Below, in pieces: positions 48,127 to 56,600 of a stretch of DNA of 64,000 bases. How positions within the stretch are numbered: the first letter of the stretch is position 1; every line of letters begins with the position of its first letter. The position numbers were made by a program, and so were the translations under genes. This DNA is from an uncultured Bacteroidales bacterium (GTDB lineage: Bacteria; Bacteroidota; Bacteroidia; Bacteroidales; UBA932), in assembly GCA_934725575.1 (NCBI GenBank), contig CAKVCK010000015.1, forward strand, positions 1-64,000, written 5' to 3'. The notes beneath the pieces are model-generated. The model did not search any database, had not been told where the DNA came from, and was given only the letters and a program-made list of their open reading frames with translations.

Positions 48127-48978
48127 TTATTTCAATAAGCCGAAAAGTGTCAGTGCCGTTCCTGCAACGAAAATCAGAATGATAAGATCGATGCAAGAGA
48201 TTAGGAGTCCTGTGATCGCAAGTCCTTTAGGTTTTCTGAAGATCCCTATGAACGACAGAATGAAACCGATGAACCAGACTAAGAAATTAACTCCTGGTAA
48301 CCAGCTGAATATTAAGCTGATTAAAGATAGTACAAATCCTGCGGTTCCCACACCGTTGGATTGCCGTTGCTCCACTGATACGTTCACTGAAGCCATAGAC
48401 GGTCTTCCATTGAATAAACTCTGACTCATAATCTGCATTTTTTCAAATTCATATTCGGTTTGGCTGATAATTCCTTCATCTGACAGTTCTTTCATCTGTC
48501 TGATCTTATCCTGCAAGAAAGACTTGCGGGCATTTTGGTAAACGTTGTACACCATTTCGGGATTCTTGACATATCCCATATTTATATTCGGTATGTTTGA
48601 TTGTGGCGTTATATGGATTGTGCCGCATCCGAAAAGGCTCTCTATGCCTTTGTGTACGATGTCGATTAATTCAACTTGGCTGTATTCAACCTTCAGGACA
48701 TTCACTTTAAACAAACCATATTGTATGTACAGATTCTTGTTGGTTATGATTATCGCCTCATTATGTATGTAGATAACTGTTCTTATTATAACGACTGCCA
48801 TTATGATGGCGGCATAGAACAGCAGATCATCAATTGTTTCCGGCAACGATCCTAAATTGAGCAGAACGCAGCATACACAAAATGTAAGGCAGGATGGAAG
48901 CAGAGAACTCCAATGATGTTGAACGAACAAAACAATCTGTTCATTCTCGGACAAAACCAGTTGATTTCTTTTAGTCAT
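48127..48978 (-). CDS. bPH2/SHOCT/DUF4190 membrane protein
   Basis: A 283-residue protein: two transmembrane helices (about residues 25-70) with a bacterial PH-like domain (bPH2; AIIITNKNLYIQYGLFKVNVLKVEYSQVELIDIVHKGIESLFGCGTIHI), a SHOCT helical motif (KIRQMKELSDEGIISQTEYEFEKMQIM), and two to three C-terminal helices of DUF4190 type (GFVLSLISLIFSWLPGVNFLVWFIGFILSFIGIF). Function is unknown; such proteins sit in the membrane and may sense its state. A long structured leader or separate RNA lies directly upstream. Confidence 0.82.
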   Translation of the reverse strand: MTKRNQLVLSENEQIVLFVQHHWSSLLPSCLTFCVCCVLLNLGSLPETIDDLLFYAAIIMAVVIIRTVIYIHNEAIIITNKNLYIQYGLFKVNVLKVEYSQVELIDIVHKGIESLFGCGTIHITPQSNIPNINMGYVKNPEMVYNVYQNARKSFLQDKIRQMKELSDEGIISQTEYEFEKMQIMSQSLFNGRPSMASVNVSVEQRQSNGVGTAGFVLSLISLIFSWLPGVNFLVWFIGFILSFIGIFRKPKGLAITGLLISCIDLIILIFVAGTALTLFGLLK

Positions 48979-49024
48979 AAAATTACACGTGTGCCCTGTG
49001 CCCCTTCAGGTCATTCTAAATAAA

Positions 49025-49255
49025 GAAAGTGTGGAGCCGATCGGTCTATCTGGCAAGAGGTTCTGACAAAACCTGGAAACAAATAAACAGAAACAATCCC
49101 CACACCTGTATAGTCGGGTACTTGGTACACGCAAACTGATACAGATGAAAAGGTGCTGTCGTTTACCCTTGTTTCCTTTGAAACTGTCAGATTTCTTGCC
49201 AAGGATAGTGCGAAAACACTTTCATCAATATGTCTGTCCGGAGCACGATGCCCGG
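49025..49255 (-). ncRNA. structured RNA candidate (6S-like fold or leader)
   Basis: On the minus strand a -7 box TATCTTTGCA (49270-49261) is followed by a small hairpin (TCCGGGCA/TGCTCCGGA) and then a 199-nt region closed by GAAAGTGT/ACACTTTC, with further nested long-range pairs CTATC/GATAG, GGCAAGA/TCTTGCC and TCTGAC/GTCAGA. This long, bulged rod of about 200 nt is the general shape of 6S RNA. The bPH2 gene begins 47 bp downstream, so it could instead be that gene's leader. An open frame here is not coding. Confidence 0.5.
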
Positions 49256-49401
49256 AGTAATGCAAAGATAAGAATATTTCCGGACAAACATCATTTGACG
49301 GGATTGCTTCTGTCGTGATCATCTCCTTGTTTTTACAGATTCTTCACAAAAATAGTCTGGGTGTCGGCAGAATTCCGGTCGATTCAAAAACTTTTTTCGC
49401 A

Positions 49402-49438
49402 TTCGGCTACTATTTTGCCGAAGCGGTTGCTATCTTTG
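49402..49438 (+). promoter_or_regulatory. promoter and inverted repeat of second WYL gene
   Basis: TTCGGC-N9-GCCGAA (49402-49422) lies just before the -7 box TATCTTTG (49431-49438), overlapping where sigma would contact DNA. The ATG is 22 bases after the -7 box. Same kind of layout as at the first WYL gene, with a different palindrome. Confidence 0.6.
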
Positions 49439-49459
49439 TAATTGTAATCAAAATCAATT

Positions 49460-50365
49460 ATGTCAAAGACTTATTTCAAAAGTTATATTTGGTTGCTGGA
49501 GACGCTGCAGAGCCACGGTTCTCTCACCTTGAAAGAACTTCAGAGTCTTTGGCTGCGCAGTTCCGTGAACGATGAGGGAAAAAAGTTGGCTCCGAGAACG
49601 TTCTCCAACCACATCCGAGCCATTTTCGATATCTTCGGCATTGAGATTGTATGTGACCGCAAAGATAATACGTACTACATTGATAATGAGGATGATGTCT
49701 GTGACCGTAACGTACGTGGCTGGATGTTGGATGCATTAAGTTTGGGTAACCTGCTGAATGAAAGCCTTGGGCTGAAGGATCGCATTGTTTTTGAGAATGC
49801 TCCTTCCGGTTACAACCATCTAGCGACTGTCATAGGCGCGATGCGGGACAATAATGTTCTGGACGTTGTATATCATAGTTACCAAAAAAAGGCTTCTGAA
49901 AATTTAGTCCTTGAACCATATTGCCTTCGTGAATATAAGAAACGATGGTATCTTTACGCGCGTAAGGACAATGACAGTACGCCGCATATGTTCGCTCTGG
50001 ACAGAATACAGAGTCTGGTGGTCGGAAAGTCGAAGTTTTCCTTTCCAAAATCCTTTGGTGTTGATGAATATTTTTCGGGTGTTTATGGCCCTCGGGTATA
50101 TTCTGATAAGAAATGTGCGACCGTCGTGTTGAAGGTCTCTGCCTTTCAGTCGAAATACTTTATGTCTTTGCCTCTTCACAAGTCTCAGGAAATCCTTGAG
50201 GAGACATCAGACTATACGATATTCAAGTATCATCTTGTTCCCGACTATGACTTCAGGCAGGACGTGCTGTCGTTCGGTGATCAGGTGGAGATACTTGAGC
50301 CTTCCGCCCTTCGTAAAGATATCGCGGACATTGTTTCTAAGTTAAACTTGAAATATATTTTATAA
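49460..50365 (+). CDS. WYL-domain transcriptional regulator (second)
   Basis: A 301-residue regulator with N-terminal winged helix (LTLKELQSLWLRSSV...LAPRTFSNHIRAIFDIFGIEIVCDRK), WYL domain (YCLREYKKRWYLYARKDNDSTPHMFALDRIQSLVV) and C-terminal WCX part (EETSDYTIFKYHLVPDYDFRQDVLSFGDQVEIL). It has the same plan as the WYL protein at 2.1 kb but low identity. The nuclease-like gene follows after three bases. It probably represses its own operon through the upstream inverted repeat. Confidence 0.88.
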   Translation: MSKTYFKSYIWLLETLQSHGSLTLKELQSLWLRSSVNDEGKKLAPRTFSNHIRAIFDIFGIEIVCDRKDNTYYIDNEDDVCDRNVRGWMLDALSLGNLLNESLGLKDRIVFENAPSGYNHLATVIGAMRDNNVLDVVYHSYQKKASENLVLEPYCLREYKKRWYLYARKDNDSTPHMFALDRIQSLVVGKSKFSFPKSFGVDEYFSGVYGPRVYSDKKCATVVLKVSAFQSKYFMSLPLHKSQEILEETSDYTIFKYHLVPDYDFRQDVLSFGDQVEILEPSALRKDIADIVSKLNLKYIL

Positions 50366-50368
50366 TAA

Positions 50369-51121
50369 ATGGCACAAATAGGTTACGGGTATGGTAGTGA
50401 GTACCTGTTGATGAGATTCCTTGGCCATCATAGGAATCTGTTGGAAAAGGAGATCCGGAAACAGGTCGGATTGTGTGATGGTGAATTCAATTGGCTGGAT
50501 TTCGGGTTTGCGGACCCTGCGAAAGTTATCTCAGGAGACAAAGAGATTGTGGGCTTGAAGTTTCTTAAAGAGAGATTCCATTCTACATATCCTGATGTAG
50601 AAAGTGAGTATAAGAAATACAATATCAAAAATCAAAGGCCCTGGCAGAGTTGGGATGCTGTGTTCATATATGATGATATTCTTTATCTGGTTGAAGCCAA
50701 GGCGCATATAAGAGAGTTTGAATCCAAGGGGTATGAAAAAGGGAAAAATAAAGACAACAATGTCAGGCGCTATTTTGAAGATCAGTTGGGACAGTTCAAT
50801 ATAAAAGTTTCTGATTCTTGGTTTGGTAAATATTACCAATTCAGCAACCGTTTGGCGACGGCCGCATTGCTGAATAACTGTGGAATAATGGCTAAAATCC
50901 TTTATATCTGTTTTGAACACGGCTATAGGAAACGAATTGTGGTGAAAGATGGAATCAAAGACAAACCCTCAATTATCGAGGTCTGCAATGCTGGTGTTCA
51001 AAAAGATGATTTTGAAAACACCATAACGGATGAGATGAGAGAATTGAGTATTAAGGATGAAAGTTTGATCTCGAATCTTTTTGCAGGAAGAGTTTACATA
51101 AACTCCGAACCGGATTTGTAA
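50369..51121 (+). CDS. PD-(D/E)XK nuclease-like protein
   Basis: A 250-residue protein with no name known to me. PWQSWDAVFIYDDILYLVEAKAH gives D96, E109 and K111, the canonical PD-(D/E)XK triad. An N-terminal helical part (MRFLGHHRNLLEKEIRKQVG) and a C-terminal part (KILYICFEHGYRKRIVVKDG) complete the fold. It starts three bases after the WYL gene. The start is fixed by that spacing. AT-richer than its neighbours, with rare codons (ATA), which suggests transfer. A 22-bp hairpin terminator follows. Confidence 0.75.
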   Translation: MAQIGYGYGSEYLLMRFLGHHRNLLEKEIRKQVGLCDGEFNWLDFGFADPAKVISGDKEIVGLKFLKERFHSTYPDVESEYKKYNIKNQRPWQSWDAVFIYDDILYLVEAKAHIREFESKGYEKGKNKDNNVRRYFEDQLGQFNIKVSDSWFGKYYQFSNRLATAALLNNCGIMAKILYICFEHGYRKRIVVKDGIKDKPSIIEVCNAGVQKDDFENTITDEMRELSIKDESLISNLFAGRVYINSEPDL

Positions 51122-51228
51122 GTGGACAATTGCTTTTCCGTGTTTGATAATGTGTTCATAATGAGATAGATGAGCACTTGCCTTTAGTAGATCCTTGCGA
51201 TAGGTTGTGTGTTTATACGTTGGAGTAC

Positions 51229-51279
51229 AATAAGTTATCCTCCACTCATTCTGTTTCAATGAGTGGAGGATAACTTATT
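51229..51279. terminator. bidirectional terminator, 22-bp stem
   Basis: AATAAGTTATCCTCCACTCA then TT pairs perfectly with its complement around a 7-nt loop CTGTTTC. It separates the convergent nuclease-like and PD40 genes. Confidence 0.85.
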
Positions 51280-51327
51280 TACAATCTGAGAGATAGGCTT
51301 ATATCTTCGGTGAAATTCAACTCTCGT

Positions 51328-53175
51328 TTATTCCGAGGCGGACTCGGTGACGGAGATGTTCTCCACTCCGGCGGCCTTCAAGGCGGCAACAATGGCGTCA
51401 ACCTGTGACTTGTCCTCGAACGGGCCGGTGGTGAAGACAACGGATCCGGCCTCGACGCTCTTGATCAGATCCTTGTCGGAATGCTCGTGGATCGCGGCGA
51501 TGGCTTGCTCGGACAGAGACTGGCCGTCCTCCGGATAAATCCTAACCATCATCAAGGTCTTGACTTTCGACTCAAGCTCCCTGGCCTTGGAGACTCCAAT
51601 GACCTGTCCGTTGAGGAAAGCGTCGATCTGAGCGTCACGGAAACCTCTCTTCTTCACCTTATTAAGGTTCGAGAGAGCGTCTTTGTAGGATTTGAAAAGT
51701 CCGGCTGAATAGGCGTGTTTTCCGGAGGTCGTGGTTCTCTCAAAGACTGGGCTCAGACCGTTGAGGTCAGCTACGGAGGCCTTTCTGGAAAGAGTGAATA
51801 TCCTGATCTGGTAAACAAGTCCGTCCGGCAGCGTATTGCTTTCGGCGAACCTTCCCTCCGGAAGAATCATAAACGAATAGTCGAAAGTCGGCTTCGGCTT
51901 GCGGATGTCCAGGCGGATGTCCGGACCATAGCTGTTCTTCGAGAAAGTGTAGCCGGAGGACGCACCGACAATCTCCTTGTCCGCCTCGGCCTGAAGCTTT
52001 CTGGTGTCGATCACGATTCCGTTCGCAAGAAAGTCCATCTCGATGTTCTGGAGTTCCTTGACAGCCGCGTTCAGGGTGCTGTTAAGCGTCGGGAGCATCA
52101 TTTCCTTGTCCGTTATTTCGGCCGTGATTCTGGCCTTTTCCTCGTCCGAGGCGGTGGCCAGTCCCGAGCGCAGTTTGTCCAGATTCTTTCCGAACCTCGC
52201 CACGGAATCACGCAAGGATCTGACCTCTCGCATCTTGTCCATATATTTCCTCGTGCTCTCGTCCGTTTCTCCGGAGACTGCGGAGCCGTTGTCGATTCCG
52301 GGATGATTTCCGGCCGGGTTCAACGCCGCCAGCTCTCTGAGCTCGTCCACTTCCGTGACCGCCTTGCGGACAGGCATCCCGTCATATTCAAGGACATAGA
52401 TTGTGACGCTGTCGCGGCCGCACTCCCGGTTCGAGGCGAAGATTGAATATTTCCCGTCCTCCGTGTTGACGAAGAGGAAGTCGTCGTAAGGCGAAGAGTA
52501 CGGAAATCCCATATTCACAGGAACATCCCAGTCGCCGGTCTCCTTGTTCCACTGCGAGACGTAGAGGTCGTAGCCGCCCATTCCGTACAGTCCTTTGGAG
52601 GCGAAGTAAAGTGATTGGCCGTCAGGGGACAGCATCGGGTAGATCTCGTCCGAGGAGCTGGTCATCTGCTCGTTTATGAGGGTCGGGACGGACCACAGCG
52701 AGTCTGTCAGGTGCGTGCTGTAGATATTCCTGATGCCTTCCTCATCCTTGGCGGAATAGTAAATGTCCCTGGTTCCGTCAGGGACATAGACGGCTCTTGA
52801 GAGATTGTCTCCTCCGAGCGAGTCGAGCTGGTTCGGGCTCTTTCTCCAGCTGAAATCCTTTAGAGAGTAGAACAGAAGAAAGTCCTGAAGCGGGAACGTC
52901 TGCTTGGCCACAACTACAGGCTGGCTGCAGAATCCCATCATATTCAGCCCATTGCGGGCGAGCAGCAGTTGCTCTTCCGCCTTTGCGGAGGAAGTCGAGT
53001 CCAGCGCGTCGACGGCGGCCTCGCAGTATTTGACGGCCTCCTGGAAGTTGTAAGCCATTCTGGATGAGTCCGCTTTCATCAGAAGGCGGGTAGGGGAGAC
53101 CTGCGCCGGAGCGTCGGTCCCGAAAGCAATCTGCGCGAGCAGAGTGAATATGCCGATGAATATTTTGTTTCTCAT
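51328..53175 (-). CDS. PD40 beta-propeller protein with SPOR-like end
   Basis: A 615-residue exported protein: signal peptide MRNKIFIGIFTLLAQIAFGTDAPA, a TPR-like helical part, WD40-like PD40 repeats (SSSDEIYPMLSPDGQSLYFASKGLYGMGGYDLYVSQWNKETGDWDVPVNMGFPYSSPYDDFLFV), a coiled coil (residues about 300-385), and C-terminal repeats resembling SPOR (GLVYQIRIFTLSRKASVADLNGLSPVFERTTTSGKHAYSAGLFKSYKDALSNLNKVKKRGFRDAQI). The family (with OmpA or SPOR ends) is linked with peptidoglycan and gliding or secretion. A start 10 codons earlier is rejected because it precedes the signal. Confidence 0.85.
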   Translation of the reverse strand: MRNKIFIGIFTLLAQIAFGTDAPAQVSPTRLLMKADSSRMAYNFQEAVKYCEAAVDALDSTSSAKAEEQLLLARNGLNMMGFCSQPVVVAKQTFPLQDFLLFYSLKDFSWRKSPNQLDSLGGDNLSRAVYVPDGTRDIYYSAKDEEGIRNIYSTHLTDSLWSVPTLINEQMTSSSDEIYPMLSPDGQSLYFASKGLYGMGGYDLYVSQWNKETGDWDVPVNMGFPYSSPYDDFLFVNTEDGKYSIFASNRECGRDSVTIYVLEYDGMPVRKAVTEVDELRELAALNPAGNHPGIDNGSAVSGETDESTRKYMDKMREVRSLRDSVARFGKNLDKLRSGLATASDEEKARITAEITDKEMMLPTLNSTLNAAVKELQNIEMDFLANGIVIDTRKLQAEADKEIVGASSGYTFSKNSYGPDIRLDIRKPKPTFDYSFMILPEGRFAESNTLPDGLVYQIRIFTLSRKASVADLNGLSPVFERTTTSGKHAYSAGLFKSYKDALSNLNKVKKRGFRDAQIDAFLNGQVIGVSKARELESKVKTLMMVRIYPEDGQSLSEQAIAAIHEHSDKDLIKSVEAGSVVFTTGPFEDKSQVDAIVAALKAAGVENISVTESASE

Positions 53176-53310
53176 TTCGAAAAATCTCGGTGAATGCGTC
53201 TGCAAAAATAAGAAATACTTGGCAGATAATTTCTTTCTAAGAAAAAAATGCTAAATTTGTACCCCTATTTTTATGCGCAAAAATTAAAACAATAAAATAA
53301 AGTTAAAATT

Positions 53311-56300
53311 ATGCAAAGTAAAGGTTGGATAAGGCTTGTCGCCATTCTGCTTGCGATCGCTTCCATTTGGCAGCTTTCGTTCACAGCGGTGACATCCATC
53401 CAGGAAAAGAAAGCGGAGAAGTTCGCCGAGAAGGCTGCCGTCGCCGCCCAGAACTCAGCGGCTTTCGCGCAGGTTCCTGAAAATGACCAGGCTTACTATC
53501 TGGATTCAATCAGAAAGGAACAGAACAGGGTATTCATTGATTCAATCTCTTCAAAGAAGGTTTTCCTTTGGAACACCTACAAGGATTGCAAGGCTAAGGA
53601 GATCAATCTCGGCCTTGACCTTAAGGGAGGTATGAACGTTATGCTGCAGGTGCAGCTTCAGGATCTTGTGAAGGCCATTTCCGGCGACAACACCGATCCT
53701 GCGTTCCAGAAGGCTCTCGCCCTCGCCAAAGAGCGCAGCGTCAATTCAAGGGAAGACTACATAACCCTTTTCGCTGACGCTTGGAAAGAGGTCGGCAACG
53801 GACAGAGGCTCTCCCAGATCTTCGGAACCTACGAGATGAAGGACAAGATCAAGCCGGAGTCTTCCGACGCCGATGTCATCAGCGTGATCCGCGAAGAGGC
53901 CGAGAGCGCGGTGGCCAACTCATTCAACGTGTTGAGAAACCGTATCGACCGTTTCGGTGTGACCCAGCCTTCCATCCAGAAGCTTGGCAACAGCGGACGT
54001 ATCCTCGTCGAGCTCCCTGGCGTGAAGGAGCCTGAGCGTGTGAGAAAACTCCTCCAGGGAACCGCTTCCCTCGAATTCTGGGAGACTTTCACCAGTCAGG
54101 AACTTTCCGGCTATCTTACCGAGGCTGACGCCAAACTGGCCGAGATCCTTGCCGGCGAGTCAGACACAACTGCTGTGGCAGAGCCGGCTGAGGCACAAAA
54201 CGCTACGGAAGGCACGGATTCCCTGCTTACCGCCGAGATCAAACAGAACCAGAGCAACGAGGCCGAGATTAATGCTTACAGAAAGGCCCATCCTCTTTTC
54301 TCCGTGCTGAACCCTTCCGGCGCCAACAACGCCTGCATTGGATTCGCGTCCGCCATTGACACGGCCAAGATCAACAGATACTTCGCGATGCCTCAGATCG
54401 CCGAGATCTTCCCGGCTGAGTTCAAGCCTATGTGGTCAGTCAAGCCGTCTGAGTACGTTCAGGCTGAAAATGTCTTCGAGCTTGTGGCCATCAAGGCTAC
54501 CTCAAGGGACGGAAAGGCCAAGCTTGACGGTGGTGTCATCACCGACGCCCGTGTCGTTTATGACCACGGTTCAAACGGTGAGCCTTCAGTCTCAATGAGT
54601 ATGAACGCCGAGGGTGCCAATGTCTGGGCACGTATGACCAGCGACAATGTCGGAAGGCAGATCGCCATCGTCCTCGACGGTATGGTATATTCCTATCCTA
54701 ACGTGCAGAACGCCATCACGGGAGGCAGCTCCTCAATCACCGGTCACTTCACTCCGGATGAGGCCACCGACCTTGTGAACGTCCTCAAGTCAGGTAAGCT
54801 TCCTGCGCCTGCCACCATCATCCAGGAGCAGGTTGTGGGTCCTTCCCTCGGTGCCAAGTCCATCAACGCGGGTATGATCTCATTCCTCATCGCGTTCATC
54901 CTGGTGCTTGTCTATATGATCTTCTTCTATCAGGGCGCGGGTCTCGCCGCTGACATAGCCCTCCTTTGCAACGTGCTTCTCCTCTTCGGAGTCCTCGTTT
55001 CATTCGGAGCCGTCCTGACACTCCCTGGTATCGCCGGTCTCGTCCTGACAATGGGTATGGCCGTTGACGCAAACGTGATCATCTACGAGCGTATCAAGGA
55101 AGAGCTCGCCGCCGGCAAGGGACTTGGAAAGGCTGTGGCTGACGGTTACAGCAACGCCTACTCCGCCATCATCGATGGTCAGGTGACCACCCTCCTTACC
55201 GGTATCGTTCTCTTCGTGTTCGGTTCGGGTCCTGTGCAGGGCTTCGCCACCACTTTGATCATCGGTATCATCACTTCTGTCCTCACCTCAATCTTCATCA
55301 CAAGGCTTATCTTTGATGACCGCATCGAGAAGGGCAAGAATGTCACATTCGAGAACAACCTCACCAAGAACTTCCTCAAGAACACTCATTTCGACTTCAT
55401 CGCCGCCCGCAAATGGTCTTACATCATCTCCGGTGCGTTGATCGTCATCTCCATCGTGTCCATCTTCACCAAGGGCTTTACCTATGGTGTTGACTTCACC
55501 GGTGGCCGTACCTATGTCGTTCGTTTCGACCAGCCTGTCACAGCCGAGCAGGTTCGTGACGCCGCCGCCGCTGAGTTTGACGGTGCCGTCGAGGTAAAGC
55601 AGTTCGGTGGTGAGAGCCAGATGAAGATCACGACCCAGTACAAGAACGATCAGGAGTCAACTGATGTTGACGCTGAGGTTGAGTCTATGCTCTATGAGGC
55701 TTTGAAGCCGTTCTTCGCCGAGAAGGACATCACTCTTGACGAGTTCCGCTCAACCCTTGACAACCCTAACGGTATCATATCTTCAGACAAGGTGGGTCCT
55801 ACGATCGCCAACGATATGAAGAGGGACGCGATCATCGCCGTCATCCTCTCCCTGCTCGTGATCTTCGCCTACATCGCCTTCCGTTTCAAGGGCTGGACCT
55901 GGGGTCTTGGTGGTGTCGTTTCGCTTGCCCACACGGCCATCATCGTGATCGGATTCTTCTCTCTGTTCTCCGGAATCCTTCCGTTCAACCTTGACGTTGA
56001 CCAGACGTTCATCGCGGCCATCCTGACCATCATCGGTTACGCCATCAACGACAACGTGGTTATCTTCGACCGAATCCGTGAGTACAGGACCCTGCATCCT
56101 AATGTTGATGTAAGAAGCAACACCAATCTGGCCATCAACGCGACATTGACACGTACTGTCAACACCTCTGTCTCCACTCTCGTCACGATGCTCGCCATCG
56201 CTATCTTCGGAGGAGAGTCCATCAGAGGTCTTGCGGTTGCCCTTATCCTTGGTATCTGCATCGGAACCTATGCTTCCATCTTCATCGGTACTCCGGTGAT

Positions 56301-56382
56301 GTACGATGCCACAATTTGGGATCAGAAGCGCCTTGCAGCCAAGAATGGCAACGCCAAAGCCGCCAAGTCCTCAAAGAAGTAA
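53311..56382 (+). CDS. secDF: protein translocase SecDF (fused)
   Basis: A 1023-residue fusion of SecD and SecF with 12 transmembrane helices. SecD half: LGLDLKGGMNVMLQVQL near residue 105, VLRNRIDRFGVTQPSIQ, and GMAVDANVIIYERIKEEL. SecF half: FTYGVDFTGGRTYVVRF and GYAINDNVVIFDRIRE. Uses proton motive force to help late steps of Sec export. A -7 box TAAATTTG is at 53252-53259. A clean terminator follows. Only one GAATAT hexamer occurs in three kilobases, as in other highly expressed genes here. Confidence 0.97.
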   Translation: MQSKGWIRLVAILLAIASIWQLSFTAVTSIQEKKAEKFAEKAAVAAQNSAAFAQVPENDQAYYLDSIRKEQNRVFIDSISSKKVFLWNTYKDCKAKEINLGLDLKGGMNVMLQVQLQDLVKAISGDNTDPAFQKALALAKERSVNSREDYITLFADAWKEVGNGQRLSQIFGTYEMKDKIKPESSDADVISVIREEAESAVANSFNVLRNRIDRFGVTQPSIQKLGNSGRILVELPGVKEPERVRKLLQGTASLEFWETFTSQELSGYLTEADAKLAEILAGESDTTAVAEPAEAQNATEGTDSLLTAEIKQNQSNEAEINAYRKAHPLFSVLNPSGANNACIGFASAIDTAKINRYFAMPQIAEIFPAEFKPMWSVKPSEYVQAENVFELVAIKATSRDGKAKLDGGVITDARVVYDHGSNGEPSVSMSMNAEGANVWARMTSDNVGRQIAIVLDGMVYSYPNVQNAITGGSSSITGHFTPDEATDLVNVLKSGKLPAPATIIQEQVVGPSLGAKSINAGMISFLIAFILVLVYMIFFYQGAGLAADIALLCNVLLLFGVLVSFGAVLTLPGIAGLVLTMGMAVDANVIIYERIKEELAAGKGLGKAVADGYSNAYSAIIDGQVTTLLTGIVLFVFGSGPVQGFATTLIIGIITSVLTSIFITRLIFDDRIEKGKNVTFENNLTKNFLKNTHFDFIAARKWSYIISGALIVISIVSIFTKGFTYGVDFTGGRTYVVRFDQPVTAEQVRDAAAAEFDGAVEVKQFGGESQMKITTQYKNDQESTDVDAEVESMLYEALKPFFAEKDITLDEFRSTLDNPNGIISSDKVGPTIANDMKRDAIIAVILSLLVIFAYIAFRFKGWTWGLGGVVSLAHTAIIVIGFFSLFSGILPFNLDVDQTFIAAILTIIGYAINDNVVIFDRIREYRTLHPNVDVRSNTNLAINATLTRTVNTSVSTLVTMLAIAIFGGESIRGLAVALILGICIGTYASIFIGTPVMYDATIWDQKRLAAKNGNAKAAKSSKK

Positions 56383-56403
56383 TCTTTGACTAATGAATAT
56401 GCT

Positions 56404-56437
56404 AAAGCGCCGACCCGATATGGCCGGCGCTTTTTTT
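56404..56437 (+). terminator. secDF terminator
   Basis: AAAGCGCCG/CGGCGCTTT stem with a 13-nt loop followed by seven T. Confidence 0.92.
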
Positions 56438-56521
56438 CGCTTTGCGCAATAGCCATACACCCCCAGTCACTACGTGACAGCCCCGGTAAATAAATAATAA
56501 TTTGAAATATATCGCGGCATT

Positions 56522-56553
56522 TTTGCTTATAATCTTTTTTGGACTTACCTTTG
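56522..56553 (+). promoter_or_regulatory. aspA promoter
   Basis: TTTG at 56522-56525 and TACCTTTG at 56546-56553, 20-bp spacer. Confidence 0.75.
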
Positions 56554-56600
56554 TCAGAGAGATTGTAAAACAATTTATAAACCGATAATATTGATTTATT

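Noticed and set aside
49141..49190. SRP RNA (GGTGCTGT match on the plus strand)
   Set aside because: Only the short match is present; the conserved GGAAGCAGC part of SRP RNA is missing.
49011..49322. A 103-residue ORF on the minus strand
   Set aside because: It covers the structured RNA region; its residues have no domain or signal pattern and base pairing explains the sequence better.
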